Source of the DNA: Acidobacteriaceae bacterium
Lineage (GTDB): Bacteria > Acidobacteriota > Terriglobia > Terriglobales > Acidobacteriaceae
Length of the DNA: 64,000 nucleotides
Direction: 5' to 3'
Assembly: GCA_003139095.1 (NCBI GenBank)
Contig: PLHW01000008.1
Coordinates: forward strand, 251,652-315,651
Position numbers and translations under genes: made by a program. The stretch's first letter is position 1, and the number at the start of each line of letters is the position of its first letter. Under the pieces are notes generated by a model. That model saw only the letters and a program-made list of their open reading frames with translations, did no database searches and had not been told where the DNA came from. Shown piece after piece: positions 52,953 to 61,721 of the stretch.

Positions 52953-54344
52953 ATGAAGCTGATCTGCAAACTGGTGGTTTTTCTTATTTCTCTCTGCGCT
53001 ATCGATCTCCTTGCTCAACCCGCCGCACTTCCTGCGGACATGCGCGCGAAGGTTGACTCCCTCGCCCAGCGCACTCTCGCCGAAACCGGCCTTCCCAGCG
53101 CCTCCATTGCCATCGTTCAGAATGGCGCCATCACATATCTCCAGGCTTACGGTAATGCGCGCGTCGATCCCGCAACCCCCGCGCGCCCCGAGATGCGCTA
53201 CAGCATCGGCTCCATCAGCAAGCAATTTACGGCCGCCGCAATTCTGCTTCTCGCCGAGGATGGAAAGTTGTCGCTCGACGATCCCGTGTCGCGCTTCGTC
53301 CCCAATCTCACGCGCGGCAACGAAGTCACGATTCGCCAACTGCTCTCGCACACCTCCGGCTATCAGGATTACTGGCCGCAGGATTACGTGATGCCGAGCA
53401 TGCTGAAACCGGTGACCGCCGAGAAGATTCTCGACCTCTGGGCGCGCAAGCCGCTCGACTTCGATCCCGGCACCGAATGGCAATACAGCAACACCAACTT
53501 CGTCATTGCCGGACTGATCGTGGAAAAAGCCAGCGGGAAGCCGCTTCTGCAATTCCTTAGCGAGCGCATTTTTGGCCCGCTCGGTATGAAGAGCGTCATC
53601 AACATCGATCAGGATCGCCTGACCGACACCGACGCAACCGGCTATCTGCGCTATGCCATTGGCCCGCTGCGTCCCGCTCCGAAAGAGGGCAAAGGCTGGC
53701 TGTTCGCGGCGGGTGAACTCGCCATGCCGGCCGCGGACCTCGCCAAATGGGACATCGCCATGATCCACCAGACGCTGCTTAAACCCGCATCTTATGCGGC
53801 AATGGAGCGCGAGACCGTGCTCAAGGACGGACTCGGTACTCACTATGGTTTAGGCGTCGGCGTTCGCCAGCAAATGGGCAAACGCGCCATTGAACACGGC
53901 GGCGAGGTGTCCGGCTTCACCGCCCACAACATGGTTTTGCCCGACGCAAAAGTTGCCGTAGTAGTTCTCACCAATGAAGATTCGGTCGGCGTTTCGAGCG
54001 ATGTGGCGCACAAGATCGCCGCGCTGCTGTTCCGCGAGAGCGACGCCTCCCAGGAGGAGCAACAGTCGCGCGCCATCTTCGCCGGCTTGCAGCAAGGGAA
54101 GATCGACCGCGCGCTGCTAACCGACAATTGCAACAGTTATTTTACCGAGCAGGCGCTCAAGGATTTTGGCGAGAGCCTCGGCCCGCTCGGCGCGCCCACC
54201 GAATTTACGCAGACCGCCAGGCAGGACCGCGGAGGAATGACCTTCCGCCTATTTGAAGTGCATTTCCCGCAGAAGACGCTCGAAGTCTGGGAGCGCATCA
54301 TGCCCGACGGCAAGATCGAGCAATATCAGGTGGCCGCAAAATAA
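52953..54344 (+). CDS. Secreted beta-lactamase-fold serine hydrolase
   Basis: About 463 residues with a signal peptide (LICKLVVFLISLCAIDLLAQ). The catalytic domain has Ser87-x-x-Lys90 (GSISKQF), the YSN-type QYSNTN and the HGG motif (EHGGEVSG) of class C / esterase / peptidase relatives. A 100-residue C-terminal domain follows. The start at 52953 has TAGGAG upstream. It may be an esterase or peptidase; nothing indicates antibiotic resistance. Confidence 0.88.
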   Translation: MKLICKLVVFLISLCAIDLLAQPAALPADMRAKVDSLAQRTLAETGLPSASIAIVQNGAITYLQAYGNARVDPATPARPEMRYSIGSISKQFTAAAILLLAEDGKLSLDDPVSRFVPNLTRGNEVTIRQLLSHTSGYQDYWPQDYVMPSMLKPVTAEKILDLWARKPLDFDPGTEWQYSNTNFVIAGLIVEKASGKPLLQFLSERIFGPLGMKSVINIDQDRLTDTDATGYLRYAIGPLRPAPKEGKGWLFAAGELAMPAADLAKWDIAMIHQTLLKPASYAAMERETVLKDGLGTHYGLGVGVRQQMGKRAIEHGGEVSGFTAHNMVLPDAKVAVVVLTNEDSVGVSSDVAHKIAALLFRESDASQEEQQSRAIFAGLQQGKIDRALLTDNCNSYFTEQALKDFGESLGPLGAPTEFTQTARQDRGGMTFRLFEVHFPQKTLEVWERIMPDGKIEQYQVAAK

Positions 54345-54369
54345 GTACGCGAGTTTGCAAGATCGCCGT

Positions 54370-54825
54370 ATGAGCCGTGAATATCCAGCAACGCCCTTTG
54401 TCGGCGTCGGCGCCGTGATCGTCCATGACAATCGTGTGCTGCTGATTCGCCGCGGCCAGCCTCCACTGCTCGGCGAGTGGTCCTTGCCCGGTGGCGTCCT
54501 CGAATGCGGCGAAACTCTCCGCCAGGCCACCATTCGCGAAGCCCGCGAGGAAACCGGCCTCGCCGTCGAAGTAGGAGAGATGCTCGGCGTCTATGAGCGC
54601 ATTATCCTGAGCGACAACGGCCGCGTGCGCTACCACTATGTTCTGATCGACTATCTCTGTCGTCCAGCGGGCGGCGAACTTATGGCCGGCACCGACGCAG
54701 CCGAAGTGGAATGGTTCACGCGCGAGCAATTGCCGGCACTCAATCTCGCCTACGATGCGGATGACGTGGTGCGAAAAGGACTTGATCGCGCTGCCGCGGC
54801 TATAACCCGCAACGCAGCAAAATAA
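54370..54825 (+). CDS. Nudix hydrolase
   Basis: About 151 residues with a perfect Nudix box, Gx5Ex7REAREETGL, at GGVLECGETLRQATIREARE (about 41-60) and onward. It hydrolyses nucleoside diphosphate-linked substrates; ADP-ribose or dinucleotide types are plausible. The start at 54370 (MSREYPATPFVGVGAVI) is 25 bases after the hydrolase stop. The earlier part of the open frame lies inside the upstream gene. Confidence 0.9.
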   Translation: MSREYPATPFVGVGAVIVHDNRVLLIRRGQPPLLGEWSLPGGVLECGETLRQATIREAREETGLAVEVGEMLGVYERIILSDNGRVRYHYVLIDYLCRPAGGELMAGTDAAEVEWFTREQLPALNLAYDADDVVRKGLDRAAAAITRNAAK

Positions 54826-54829
54826 CACC

Positions 54830-55525
54830 ATGCCCGCGAGCCCCACTTTTGCGGCAGTTATTGCAAAGCTAAAGAAATTCTACGGCCCTCCGCCTCCGCC
54901 GCCCGTCACCGATCCCTTCGAGCAGGTGCTCTGGGAAAACGTCGCTTATCTCGCCGATGACGACAAGCGCGCGCGGGCCTTTGCCGAGTTGCAAAAAACA
55001 GTCGGCACCAGCCCAAACGCAATCCTCAAAGCTCCTCCGGAGAAGTTACTGGCAGTAACACGCCTGGGCGGGATGGTTCCCGAGCTGCGCGCCGAACGGC
55101 TGCGGCAGAGTGCCGAGATCGCGCAAATTCTCCTCAAGGGCGCTCTGGATGCCGCGCTCGCCGAGTCGCTCGCCAAGGCCAAGAAAACCCTGCGCCAGTT
55201 TCCCACCATCGGCGAGCCGGGCGCGGAAAAGATCCTTATGTTCGCCGGCAAGTACCCCGTGTTTGGCCTCGAGTCGAATGGGCTGCGCGTTTTGCAGCGC
55301 CTCGGTTTCGCGCGCGAGCAGAAAAGTTACTCGGCCAGCTACCGCGCCGTACAGCAGGCGTTGTGCGGCCAGCTTCCGAAAGATTGCCCCTCCCTGACCG
55401 GAGCGCACCAACTCTTGCGAAGGCACGGCCAGGCGCTTTGCCGCCGCGCCCGCCCGCTCTGCGAAAAATGCCCTCTGCGCGAGTCGTGCGCCTTTGCAGC
55501 TAGTATGGAGCGTCAATACTTATGA
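54830..55525 (+). CDS. Endonuclease III-like protein lacking catalytic residues
   Basis: The 231 residues have an HhH-GPD-like core and a complete iron-sulfur motif, C-x6-C-x2-C-x5-C at Cys204, 211, 214 and 220. The hairpin reads FPTIGEPGAEK, so the lyase Lys is Pro130. The catalytic Asp position is Glu148 (GLESNGLRV). Inference: an iron-sulfur DNA-binding protein with no or altered glycosylase activity. A Pro run (PPPPPP, 20-25) is unusual. It begins 4 bases after the Nudix stop. Confidence 0.8.
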   Translation: MPASPTFAAVIAKLKKFYGPPPPPPVTDPFEQVLWENVAYLADDDKRARAFAELQKTVGTSPNAILKAPPEKLLAVTRLGGMVPELRAERLRQSAEIAQILLKGALDAALAESLAKAKKTLRQFPTIGEPGAEKILMFAGKYPVFGLESNGLRVLQRLGFAREQKSYSASYRAVQQALCGQLPKDCPSLTGAHQLLRRHGQALCRRARPLCEKCPLRESCAFAASMERQYL

Positions 55526-55585
55526 GATAGCTGCTGAAACAATGCCGGCGCGCATCTGAACATGCGAGCCGGTCTCTCCCTCCCT

Positions 55586-56065
55586 TCACGCCAATTGAAC
55601 CCGCATCTTCTGCGCCGCCATGTAGAGTGCGTCGAGCCGTTCCGTCACTTGCGCCGGCGCATCCGCAACTTGCATGGCCAGTTCGCAATTCAGAAGCACC
55701 GTCGTCAGGGTGCCATTCAATTCGCCGTGGAGCGCTCGCACGGCCGCTTGCCGCGCCGCCGCCATCTCTTGTTTCCGCCGCCGCAGCGCTGCCTTCACTT
55801 GCCGCACCAGGCGGGCCATTCCGCTGATCGCCAGATTGACCTCCAACGGAATGACTGTCCCCAGATGCTCAATCACCGTCTCCATCTCGTTCGGCTCGCT
55901 CTCCATCAACTGCCCGTCAAAAATGGCGACCGTGTATAGACCGGTGCGCAGCAGCGTTGTTGCCCGCAGCAGGTTCTCCGCGGTCACGACCGGTTGCCCA
56001 ATCGCTTCCTGGAGCGCCGCTGCGCACTCATCTCGCCCTTCCAGTGGAGTTGCCAGCAAGATCAT
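55586..56065 (-). CDS. Degenerate receiver plus histidine-kinase-like H-box, no ATPase
   Basis: About 159 residues from the Met at 56065 (MILLATPLEGRDE). The first 90 look like a worn receiver domain (YTVAIFDGQLMES, where the acceptor Asp may remain). A basic helix (RQVKAALRRRKQEMAAARQ) and a HisKA-like helix (RALHGELNGTLTTVLLNCEL) follow, resembling the HDFNNLLTGVLLYCDL box of the kinase encoded two genes upstream. No HATPase follows. It lies 3 bases after the sigma-54 regulator. Possible role: phosphotransfer or kinase-binding modulator. Family not otherwise recognised. Confidence 0.6.
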   Translation of the reverse strand: MILLATPLEGRDECAAALQEAIGQPVVTAENLLRATTLLRTGLYTVAIFDGQLMESEPNEMETVIEHLGTVIPLEVNLAISGMARLVRQVKAALRRRKQEMAAARQAAVRALHGELNGTLTTVLLNCELAMQVADAPAQVTERLDALYMAAQKMRVQLA

Positions 56066-56176
56066 GCTGCCTACTCGTGCAACTCTCCGGCCAAACGCCG
56101 CCGCTGAGTTCAAACCACTTATCGGTCGACTGCACCCTGCCTTTCCCGTTCCAGTCCTGACGAACCGTTCCACCGT

Positions 56177-57601
56177 TCAATCCTGGGACTCGTACTCCTT
56201 CAGCTTCCGATACAAAGTCGTCTTCCCGATCCCGAGCAGCCGTGCCGCCATCATCTTGTCTCCGTTCACGTGCGCGAGCGCGTCAATGATCGTCCGCCTT
56301 TCCAGTTCCGCGATCGGGACAATTCCATTCGACGGCCTCTCCCGCGCGCTCGCCGGCGCACTCGAAAGATGGGTGGGAAGGTCGCGCAGTTGAATCTCGC
56401 TCGCGCTCGAAAGCGCGCACGCCCGCTCCAGCGAGTTCTCCAGTTCGCGCACATTTCCCGGCCAGTCATAACTCAGCAGCGCCTTCAGGCCCTCATCGGA
56501 AATGGTTTTTTCCACGCCCGCGTCGCGCCCGATTCTTTCCAGAATGTGTGCCACCAGCAGCGGAATATCCTGCCGCCGCTCTCGCAGCGGAGGAATCCTC
56601 AGGGTGAGTACATTCAGCCGGAAATACAGGTCGCGGCGAAACGTGCCTTCGTTCACTGACTGCTCCAGATCCCGATTGGTCGCGCCCAGAATGCGCACAT
56701 TGATCGGCACCTGCCTCACGCTTCCCACCGGCCTAATTTCCTTCTCCTGGATCGCCCGCAACAGCTTGGCTTGCAGGTCCACCGGCAACTCGCCGATCTC
56801 ATCCAAAAACACGGTTCCACCCTCGGCGATGGCTAGCAGTCCATCCTTGGGATTGGTCGCGCCGGTGAAGGCTCCGCGCACGTGCCCAAACAGCTCGCTC
56901 TCGATCAGCGTCGGCACCAGCGACCCGCAATCCACCGGGATGAACGGCTTGTTGCGCAGTGGCCCGCACGAATGAATCGCCTTGGCCACCATCTCCTTGC
57001 CCGTGCCGCTCTCTCCCAAAATCAGCACGGGATGCGTGCTCTGCCCGGCCTTCGCGATGATCCGGTACAGCTTTTCCATCTCCGGCGCGTGCCCCACGAT
57101 GTTGGCGAATCCGTGCCGCGACTTGACCGTCTCGCGCCGCAAACGATTCTCCGTCTTCACCCGTAACTGCGCGGCCACCTCCACCAGCAATCGCCGCAGT
57201 TCTTCCATGCTGAAGGGTTTGGCCACGAAGTCGTAGGCCCCATCCTTCATCGCCTGCACCGCCGACTGCACGGTTCCGTAGCCGGTGGCGACGATCACCA
57301 CCGTGTCCGGCCGGTGCCGTTTGATGGCGCGCAGAAGTTCCAGTCCATTCCCTCCGCCCGACATGTGCAAGTCGAGTAACACGGCGTCGATCCCGTGGCT
57401 GTCCAGCATGCGTTGGACTTGCTCGGCCGACTCCGCCACATGCGCGCTGAATCCCAGCGAATGCGCTACCTCGCGCGACGCTTCGCGCACCGCATGATCC
57501 TCATCCAGAATCAGCAGATTCAGGAAGTTCGCTCCCTGGAGTTGTGGAGAATGAACTTGCGCAGCATGATTGAAAATGGGAACGGCAGATGAACCTAACA
57601 T
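56177..57601 (-). CDS. NtrC-family sigma-54 response regulator
   Basis: The 474 residues include a receiver (ILDEDHAVREASR, DAVLLDLHMSGGG), an AAA+ domain with Walker A GESGTGKE and intact GAFTGA (GHVRGAFTGATN), and a Fis helix-turn-helix (LLGIGKTTLYRKLKEY). It should activate sigma-54 promoters when phosphorylated by the upstream kinase, whose stop it overlaps by 7 bases. Target genes are unknown. It resembles the AtoC/ZraR group. Confidence 0.92.
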   Translation of the reverse strand: MLGSSAVPIFNHAAQVHSPQLQGANFLNLLILDEDHAVREASREVAHSLGFSAHVAESAEQVQRMLDSHGIDAVLLDLHMSGGGNGLELLRAIKRHRPDTVVIVATGYGTVQSAVQAMKDGAYDFVAKPFSMEELRRLLVEVAAQLRVKTENRLRRETVKSRHGFANIVGHAPEMEKLYRIIAKAGQSTHPVLILGESGTGKEMVAKAIHSCGPLRNKPFIPVDCGSLVPTLIESELFGHVRGAFTGATNPKDGLLAIAEGGTVFLDEIGELPVDLQAKLLRAIQEKEIRPVGSVRQVPINVRILGATNRDLEQSVNEGTFRRDLYFRLNVLTLRIPPLRERRQDIPLLVAHILERIGRDAGVEKTISDEGLKALLSYDWPGNVRELENSLERACALSSASEIQLRDLPTHLSSAPASARERPSNGIVPIAELERRTIIDALAHVNGDKMMAARLLGIGKTTLYRKLKEYESQD

Positions 57602-58710
57602 GTTAAGTCTCCCTTAGTAAGTGGACCTTCGAGTAATGGAGAACTCGAAGGCGATGAGTTACAAAACCGTTCGTTAATCGGATAAGCGACCGGATCGCCG
57701 CCCGGATAAGCGACAGGATCGGCGCCCGGATCGACAATGGGATCGCCGCCCGCGCGTTTCGCCAGAGCATAATTGCCCGGCTCAAGATTGCCTGGCTCAC
57801 GATTCGCAGAGGTCCGAATGTCCATGACCTCGCCGCCCCGCTCCGCCGCGGGCAGAAACACCTCGATCCGCGTGCCGCTTCCCGGCGCACTTTCGACCGC
57901 AACCACTCCATCCAGTTCGCCCACGATTCTCTGCACCGTCGCCAGCCCAAAGCCGGTGCCTTCCCCGGCTTGCTTGGTGGTAAAGAAAAGTTCAAATACG
58001 TGCGAGCGCGTTTCCGGGTCCATACCGCAACCGTTGTCCTCCACGGAAAGTACGACGGCCCGCTGCGAGCGGCTCATGGCTTCCGCCGCGCGCTCCAGGG
58101 CAATCGGCGCCGGCGCCGTCTCTAGTTCTTCATGCAATTTCCCGGCCTCGGCGGCGTCGCCTGCCGCCGCGCTTTTCGGCCGTTCCGCACGCGCCGTGCT
58201 GATCCGGATCCTTCCTCCCCCCGACTGTCCCTGCGCCACCGCATCCCGCGCATTCAGCGCCAGGTTCAGCAGAACTTGCCGCAACTGCCCCGCATCGGCA
58301 AAAACCGTTCCCGCCTCGGCATCCAACTCCAGAATCACTTCCACTTGCTCGCCGATCAGCCGCCGCAGCAGATCATCCATCGACAAGACCACCTCGTTCA
58401 CGTCGAGCGCATGTGGGTTTGGCGTTTCCTTCCGCGTGATCGCCAGCAGTTGCCGGGTCAGCGCCGCGCCTTGTTCCACCGCCTTCCGCACCTCGTCTAC
58501 ATAACGGCACAGGCGCTCGTTCCCCTCCAGTTCGGGAAGCAGCAGGTCGCAGTACAGCAGGACCCCGGTCAGCAGATTGTTGAAGTCGTGCGCCACGCCT
58601 CCCACCAGTCGCCCAATCGCCTCCATCTTCTCGGATTGCCGCAGCCGGTCTTCTTCTTGCGCGCGTTCTCCCGCGTCTGAATTCTGCGGATTTTGGGGCG
58701 TGACATTCAT
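57595..58710 (-). CDS. NtrB-type soluble histidine kinase
   Basis: The 371 residues have no membrane segment or clear sensor domain. The HisKA box begins at about residue 40 (VAHDFNNLLTGVLLYCDLLL), with HATPase N box NLALNARDAV, DNGCGMDP and GTGFGLATV. A Glu/Ala-rich insertion (about 175-215) interrupts the ATPase domain. The C-terminal tail contains three 24-bp repeats encoding DP-rich units (PGGDPVAYP). It is coupled to the downstream regulator. Input may come from protein contacts, perhaps the accessory H-box protein. Confidence 0.9.
   Translation of the reverse strand: MNVTPQNPQNSDAGERAQEEDRLRQSEKMEAIGRLVGGVAHDFNNLLTGVLLYCDLLLPELEGNERLCRYVDEVRKAVEQGAALTRQLLAITRKETPNPHALDVNEVVLSMDDLLRRLIGEQVEVILELDAEAGTVFADAGQLRQVLLNLALNARDAVAQGQSGGGRIRISTARAERPKSAAAGDAAEAGKLHEELETAPAPIALERAAEAMSRSQRAVVLSVEDNGCGMDPETRSHVFELFFTTKQAGEGTGFGLATVQRIVGELDGVVAVESAPGSGTRIEVFLPAAERGGEVMDIRTSANREPGNLEPGNYALAKRAGGDPIVDPGADPVAYPGGDPVAYPINERFCNSSPSSSPLLEGPLTKGDLTC
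57679..57750. repeat. Three 24-bp tandem repeats in the kinase tail
   Basis: Units at 57679-57702, 57703-57726 and 57727-57750 share CGGATAAGCGAC and GGATCGCCGCC halves. They encode a DPVAYPGG-like octapeptide. The third unit is diverged. Confidence 0.8.
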
Positions 58711-59305
58711 GCTGAGACCTATTCCTTTGCCTCAGTTCGTCGCCCGACTGATCGTTTTGCAACCAGAGCGCTGCAACTGAGCGCCGCAAAATGAGCGCTG
58801 CAAAAAGACCGCTACCACGCGTTGCGGCTGGGAGTGCCGCAAACTGGTTAGCGGGACCATTTGCCTTCAACCATTCGCCTTCCAAACCGGGAACCCGTTC
58901 CGCGAATGGTCCCTACTAACCTCAATTGGGAAAAATTCTAACTCCGAAGCACTGCCCGACTAAGTGCCAGCCATCACATCATTTTAGTGATGATTCTCTT
59001 GGGGCGGACTGTCCCCCCCACCCACCCAAATAAGAAACCTCACGAATCCATTCCAGCACCACCCATGCCGAATCGGTTCGCTCTGCTGAGGATTAAAGGC
59101 TTCAAGGTGTGAATGTTTTCAAGATTCTAAGGTTTCAAGGTTGCAAGGTTTCAACGTTTCAAGGTCTCAGAGTTTCCACGGCGAATCGAATTGCTTTGAA
59201 ACTTTGAAACCCTCAACCCCGAAACCTTCACAACTTAAACCTGCCCCCCGCGCAACTCCCCCTCCCCGCAGTGTTAACCTTCTTGTAGCATCCGTGGGGA
59301 TTGCC
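58711..59305. other. Intergenic region with dyad and repeats
   Basis: No gene is supported. It contains a dyad CATCA-TTTTAG-TGATG at 58977-58992 and a GGTTTCAAGG repeat cluster from about 59098 to 59240. A C-rich stretch (CCCCCCACCCACCC) lies near 59014. It should hold the kinase promoter (minus) and that of the next gene (plus). Confidence 0.4.
59098..59240. repeat. GGTTTCAAGG repeat cluster, left copy
   Basis: Direct GGTTTCAAGG-like units are followed by GAATTGCTTTGAAACTTTGAAACC on the same strand, so the cluster can fold into a long hairpin. A second copy with the shared GAATTGCTTTGAAAC lies at 60130-60285. Confidence 0.75.
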
Positions 59306-60106
59306 ATGAAAAGGATTGCCATGAACGCTCTCTTCGCCGTGCTCTGTCTCGCCTCAGCGCTCGCTTTTGCCCAGCAAGGCGCGCCCCAGGCCCCATCCGC
59401 CGGCCCGCACGACATGAAAACCATGCCTCACGACATGTCCAACACGTCCGCCCAAACCGACCCCGGCGCGGCCCCCGCCGAATCCGGCGTCATGCACTCC
59501 ATGGAAGGCCGGCACATGGATATGGGCCCGCACATGAAGATGACCGCCCTCCGCCCCATCGAGCCCGGAGACGCCGAGCGCGCTCAAAAAGTTGTCATCG
59601 CCGCCCGCGCCGTCATGGAAAAATACAAGGACTACCATACCGCCCTCAACGACGGCTTCCAGATCTTCCACCCCGAAATCCCGCAAAAGCAGTATCACTT
59701 CACCAACTACAGCAACGCCTTCGCCGCCTTCTCGCATTTCGATCCCGACAATCCCACCTCTCTCCTCTACGAAAAAGATGGCGACACCTACCGCCTTGTC
59801 GGCGTCATGTACACCGCTCCCAAGCGTTACACCGAGGACGATCTCAACCAGCGCATCCCGCTCAGCATTGCGCAGTGGCATGAACACGTAAATTACTGCG
59901 CGCCTCCCGCCGGCCACAAGGCGGAAGTCCTGGTGCCGAATCCGAAGTTTGGTCTCCACGGCTCCATCACCACCCAGGCCGAATGCGACGCCGCCGGCGG
60001 CGAGTTCCATCCCGTAATCTTCAACTGGATGGTCCACGTCTACCCGCTGGAAAAAGACGACTCCCAAATCTGGTCCGTGGATCGCCAGCACCAGCACCAA
60101 GACTAA
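59306..60106 (+). CDS. Secreted Met/His-rich protein of unknown function
   Basis: About 266 residues. A signal peptide (MNALFAVLCLASALAFAQ) is followed by a Met/His-rich segment (HDMKTMPHDMSN and MHSMEGRHMDMGPHMKM at about 35-75). This is a composition typical of copper- or metal-handling proteins. A conserved-looking domain follows (MEKYKDYHTALNDGFQIFHP, QWHEHVNYCAPP). The next ATG at 59321 has a better SD (AAAAGG) and is an equally likely start. I do not recognise the family. Repeat clusters flank the gene. Confidence 0.7.
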   Translation: MKRIAMNALFAVLCLASALAFAQQGAPQAPSAGPHDMKTMPHDMSNTSAQTDPGAAPAESGVMHSMEGRHMDMGPHMKMTALRPIEPGDAERAQKVVIAARAVMEKYKDYHTALNDGFQIFHPEIPQKQYHFTNYSNAFAAFSHFDPDNPTSLLYEKDGDTYRLVGVMYTAPKRYTEDDLNQRIPLSIAQWHEHVNYCAPPAGHKAEVLVPNPKFGLHGSITTQAECDAAGGEFHPVIFNWMVHVYPLEKDDSQIWSVDRQHQHQD

Positions 60107-60129
60107 TCAACTCCAACCAGCGAACGCAC

Positions 60130-60285
60130 ACAGTTTTCAAAGTTTCAACGATGAACTGAATTGCTTTGAAACCTTCCAACCCTGAAACTTTGAAACCTCT
60201 CCACCTTGAAACTTTGAAACCTCCCCACCTTGCAACATCCACTCCTTGAAACCTTGAAAGCCTGCAACCTTGAAACCTGTCCCCC
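60130..60285. repeat. TTGAAACC repeat cluster, right copy
   Basis: Many TTTGAAACCT/CCTTGAAAC units in tandem, sharing GAATTGCTTTGAAAC with the left copy. It occupies the gap before the EamA gene. Confidence 0.75.
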
Positions 60286-60326
60286 TCTGTTATCCTGACC
60301 CTTTCCGCGCGCCAGTTCCACTGTCT

Positions 60327-61304
60327 ATGACCGCTTCCTCGCCGAGCCACAGCCACAGCCAGCCCCCCAGCCAGTGGAAGATCGTCCTAGCCTTCGGCCT
60401 CGTCTATCTCTTCTGGGGTTCCACCTATCTCGGCATCGGCATCGCCGTCGAGCAGATTCCTCCCGCCTTCATGTGCGCCGCCCGCTTCACCGTCGCCGGC
60501 CTCGTCATGCTCACCTACTGCGCCGCCACCGGACGCCCCGTCCTACTCGCCCCGCGCCATCTCGCCCATCTCGCCGTCGTCGGTATTCTTCTCCTCATGG
60601 GAGGCAATCTCACCCTCTCCTACGCCGAGCGCGTCGTCCCTACCGGCCTCGCCGCTCTGCTCGTCGCCGTCAGCCCGCTCTGGTTCCTGGTCCTCGACAG
60701 CCTTCTCCTCGGTGATCACCACATCTCCCGCCGCGGCAAAATCGGCCTCCTAATCGGCATCACCGGCGCCGCCGTCCTGGTCTGGCCCGCCCTCATCCAT
60801 CCCACCGCCCTCGGCCGCCGCGAACTCGCCTGGTGCCTCGCCCTTCAAGGAGGCTCCTTCTCCTGGGCTCTCGGTTCCGTGCTCTCCAAAAAATGGCAAA
60901 CTGCCGCCGTCGACCCCTTCAGCACCACCGCCTGGCAAGTCGTCTTCGCCGGATTCGCCAACCTCGCCTTCGCCCTCGTCGTCGAGCGCAACTCCCATCC
61001 CATCTGGACCGCCCGCGGCGGCGGCGCCATCCTCTACTTAGTAGTCTGCGGCTCCTGGATCGGCTACACCGCCTACATCTGGCTCCTCCAGCACGTCCCC
61101 ACCTCCAAAGTCTCCACCTATGCCTATGTCAATCCAGTAGTAGCAGTCTTTCTAGGCTGGCTAGTCCTCCACGAAAAAATCGACCGCTACATATTGATGG
61201 GCAGCGCCATAATCATAGCCAGCGTAATAATGGTAACGAGCGCCAAAATCCACAAACGCCCCACCCATGAAACGATCCCAACCGTAGAACCCGCCATCGA
61301 CTAA
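60327..61304 (+). CDS. EamA/DMT-family transporter
   Basis: About 325 residues with ten hydrophobic segments and two EamA repeats. The first begins LAFGLVYLFWGSTYLGIGIA; the second holds WALGSVLSKKW and ends TYAYVNPVVAVFLGWL. Such proteins export small metabolites or amino acids; the substrate is unknown. The start at 60327 (MTASSPSHSHSQ) is chosen because the upstream extension runs into the repeat cluster. A His/Ser-rich N-terminus is present. Confidence 0.88.
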   Translation: MTASSPSHSHSQPPSQWKIVLAFGLVYLFWGSTYLGIGIAVEQIPPAFMCAARFTVAGLVMLTYCAATGRPVLLAPRHLAHLAVVGILLLMGGNLTLSYAERVVPTGLAALLVAVSPLWFLVLDSLLLGDHHISRRGKIGLLIGITGAAVLVWPALIHPTALGRRELAWCLALQGGSFSWALGSVLSKKWQTAAVDPFSTTAWQVVFAGFANLAFALVVERNSHPIWTARGGGAILYLVVCGSWIGYTAYIWLLQHVPTSKVSTYAYVNPVVAVFLGWLVLHEKIDRYILMGSAIIIASVIMVTSAKIHKRPTHETIPTVEPAID

Positions 61305-61721
61305 GAAACGGCAGCGTAAGACGCGCAGCTAATTAGTAAACAATTTGAAAATATTCACAAAGATTTTTCTTGACATTTTGCTCAAAAAAAGCAAAATGGC
61401 TCCACTTCCTCGCGTGACCTTGCGGTTCTCCGGCGCGTAGGCTCGGAGTTAGGCCACAGAGTAGGCGAGCCAGACCACGCTTCAACCGGTAACTTCCCTG
61501 GGAATTCAGGTTCGTAACCTCGGACGAAGAAGTACGCGTGTCCCTGTCCGGCGTTATGCGCAGCCAACTGCAAGGGAGTTTCATGGGCGCTCTGGGTTTG
61601 GTGAATTCCGACCCATTTTATGGAACGCTATCAGCGCGTAAGAGTGATCAGACTCGCATGGATCAGCCTTCGTCGGTCGGCAGCCCAAACCGGGAGATTA
61701 TGTTGAGTCGGAGAGTGACGT
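61305..61721. other. Leader/intergenic region of the beta-propeller gene
   Basis: No gene is supported. It contains TTGACA (61370-61375) overlapped by the inverted repeat CATTTTGCT-CAAAAAA-AGCAAAATG (61374-61398), and a GGCTCG/CGAGCC pair near 61440-61470. The minus strand has a short open stretch (AYFFVRGYEPEFP) that I could not assign. Confidence 0.45.
61374..61398. promoter_or_regulatory. 9-bp inverted repeat overlapping a TTGACA box
   Basis: CATTTTGCT (61374-61382) and AGCAAAATG (61390-61398) are perfect inverted arms around CAAAAAA. Position suits an operator, or an RNA hairpin. Confidence 0.45.

Noticed and set aside
52953-54344. Beta-lactamase resistance gene
   Set aside because: The motifs fit the broad serine hydrolase class with an extra C-terminal domain; nothing indicates beta-lactam specificity.
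58940-58975. Possible sigma-54 promoter (TGGCAC) upstream of the NtrB-type kinase
   Set aside because: The -12 GC is displaced by one base and the TTGC element is absent.
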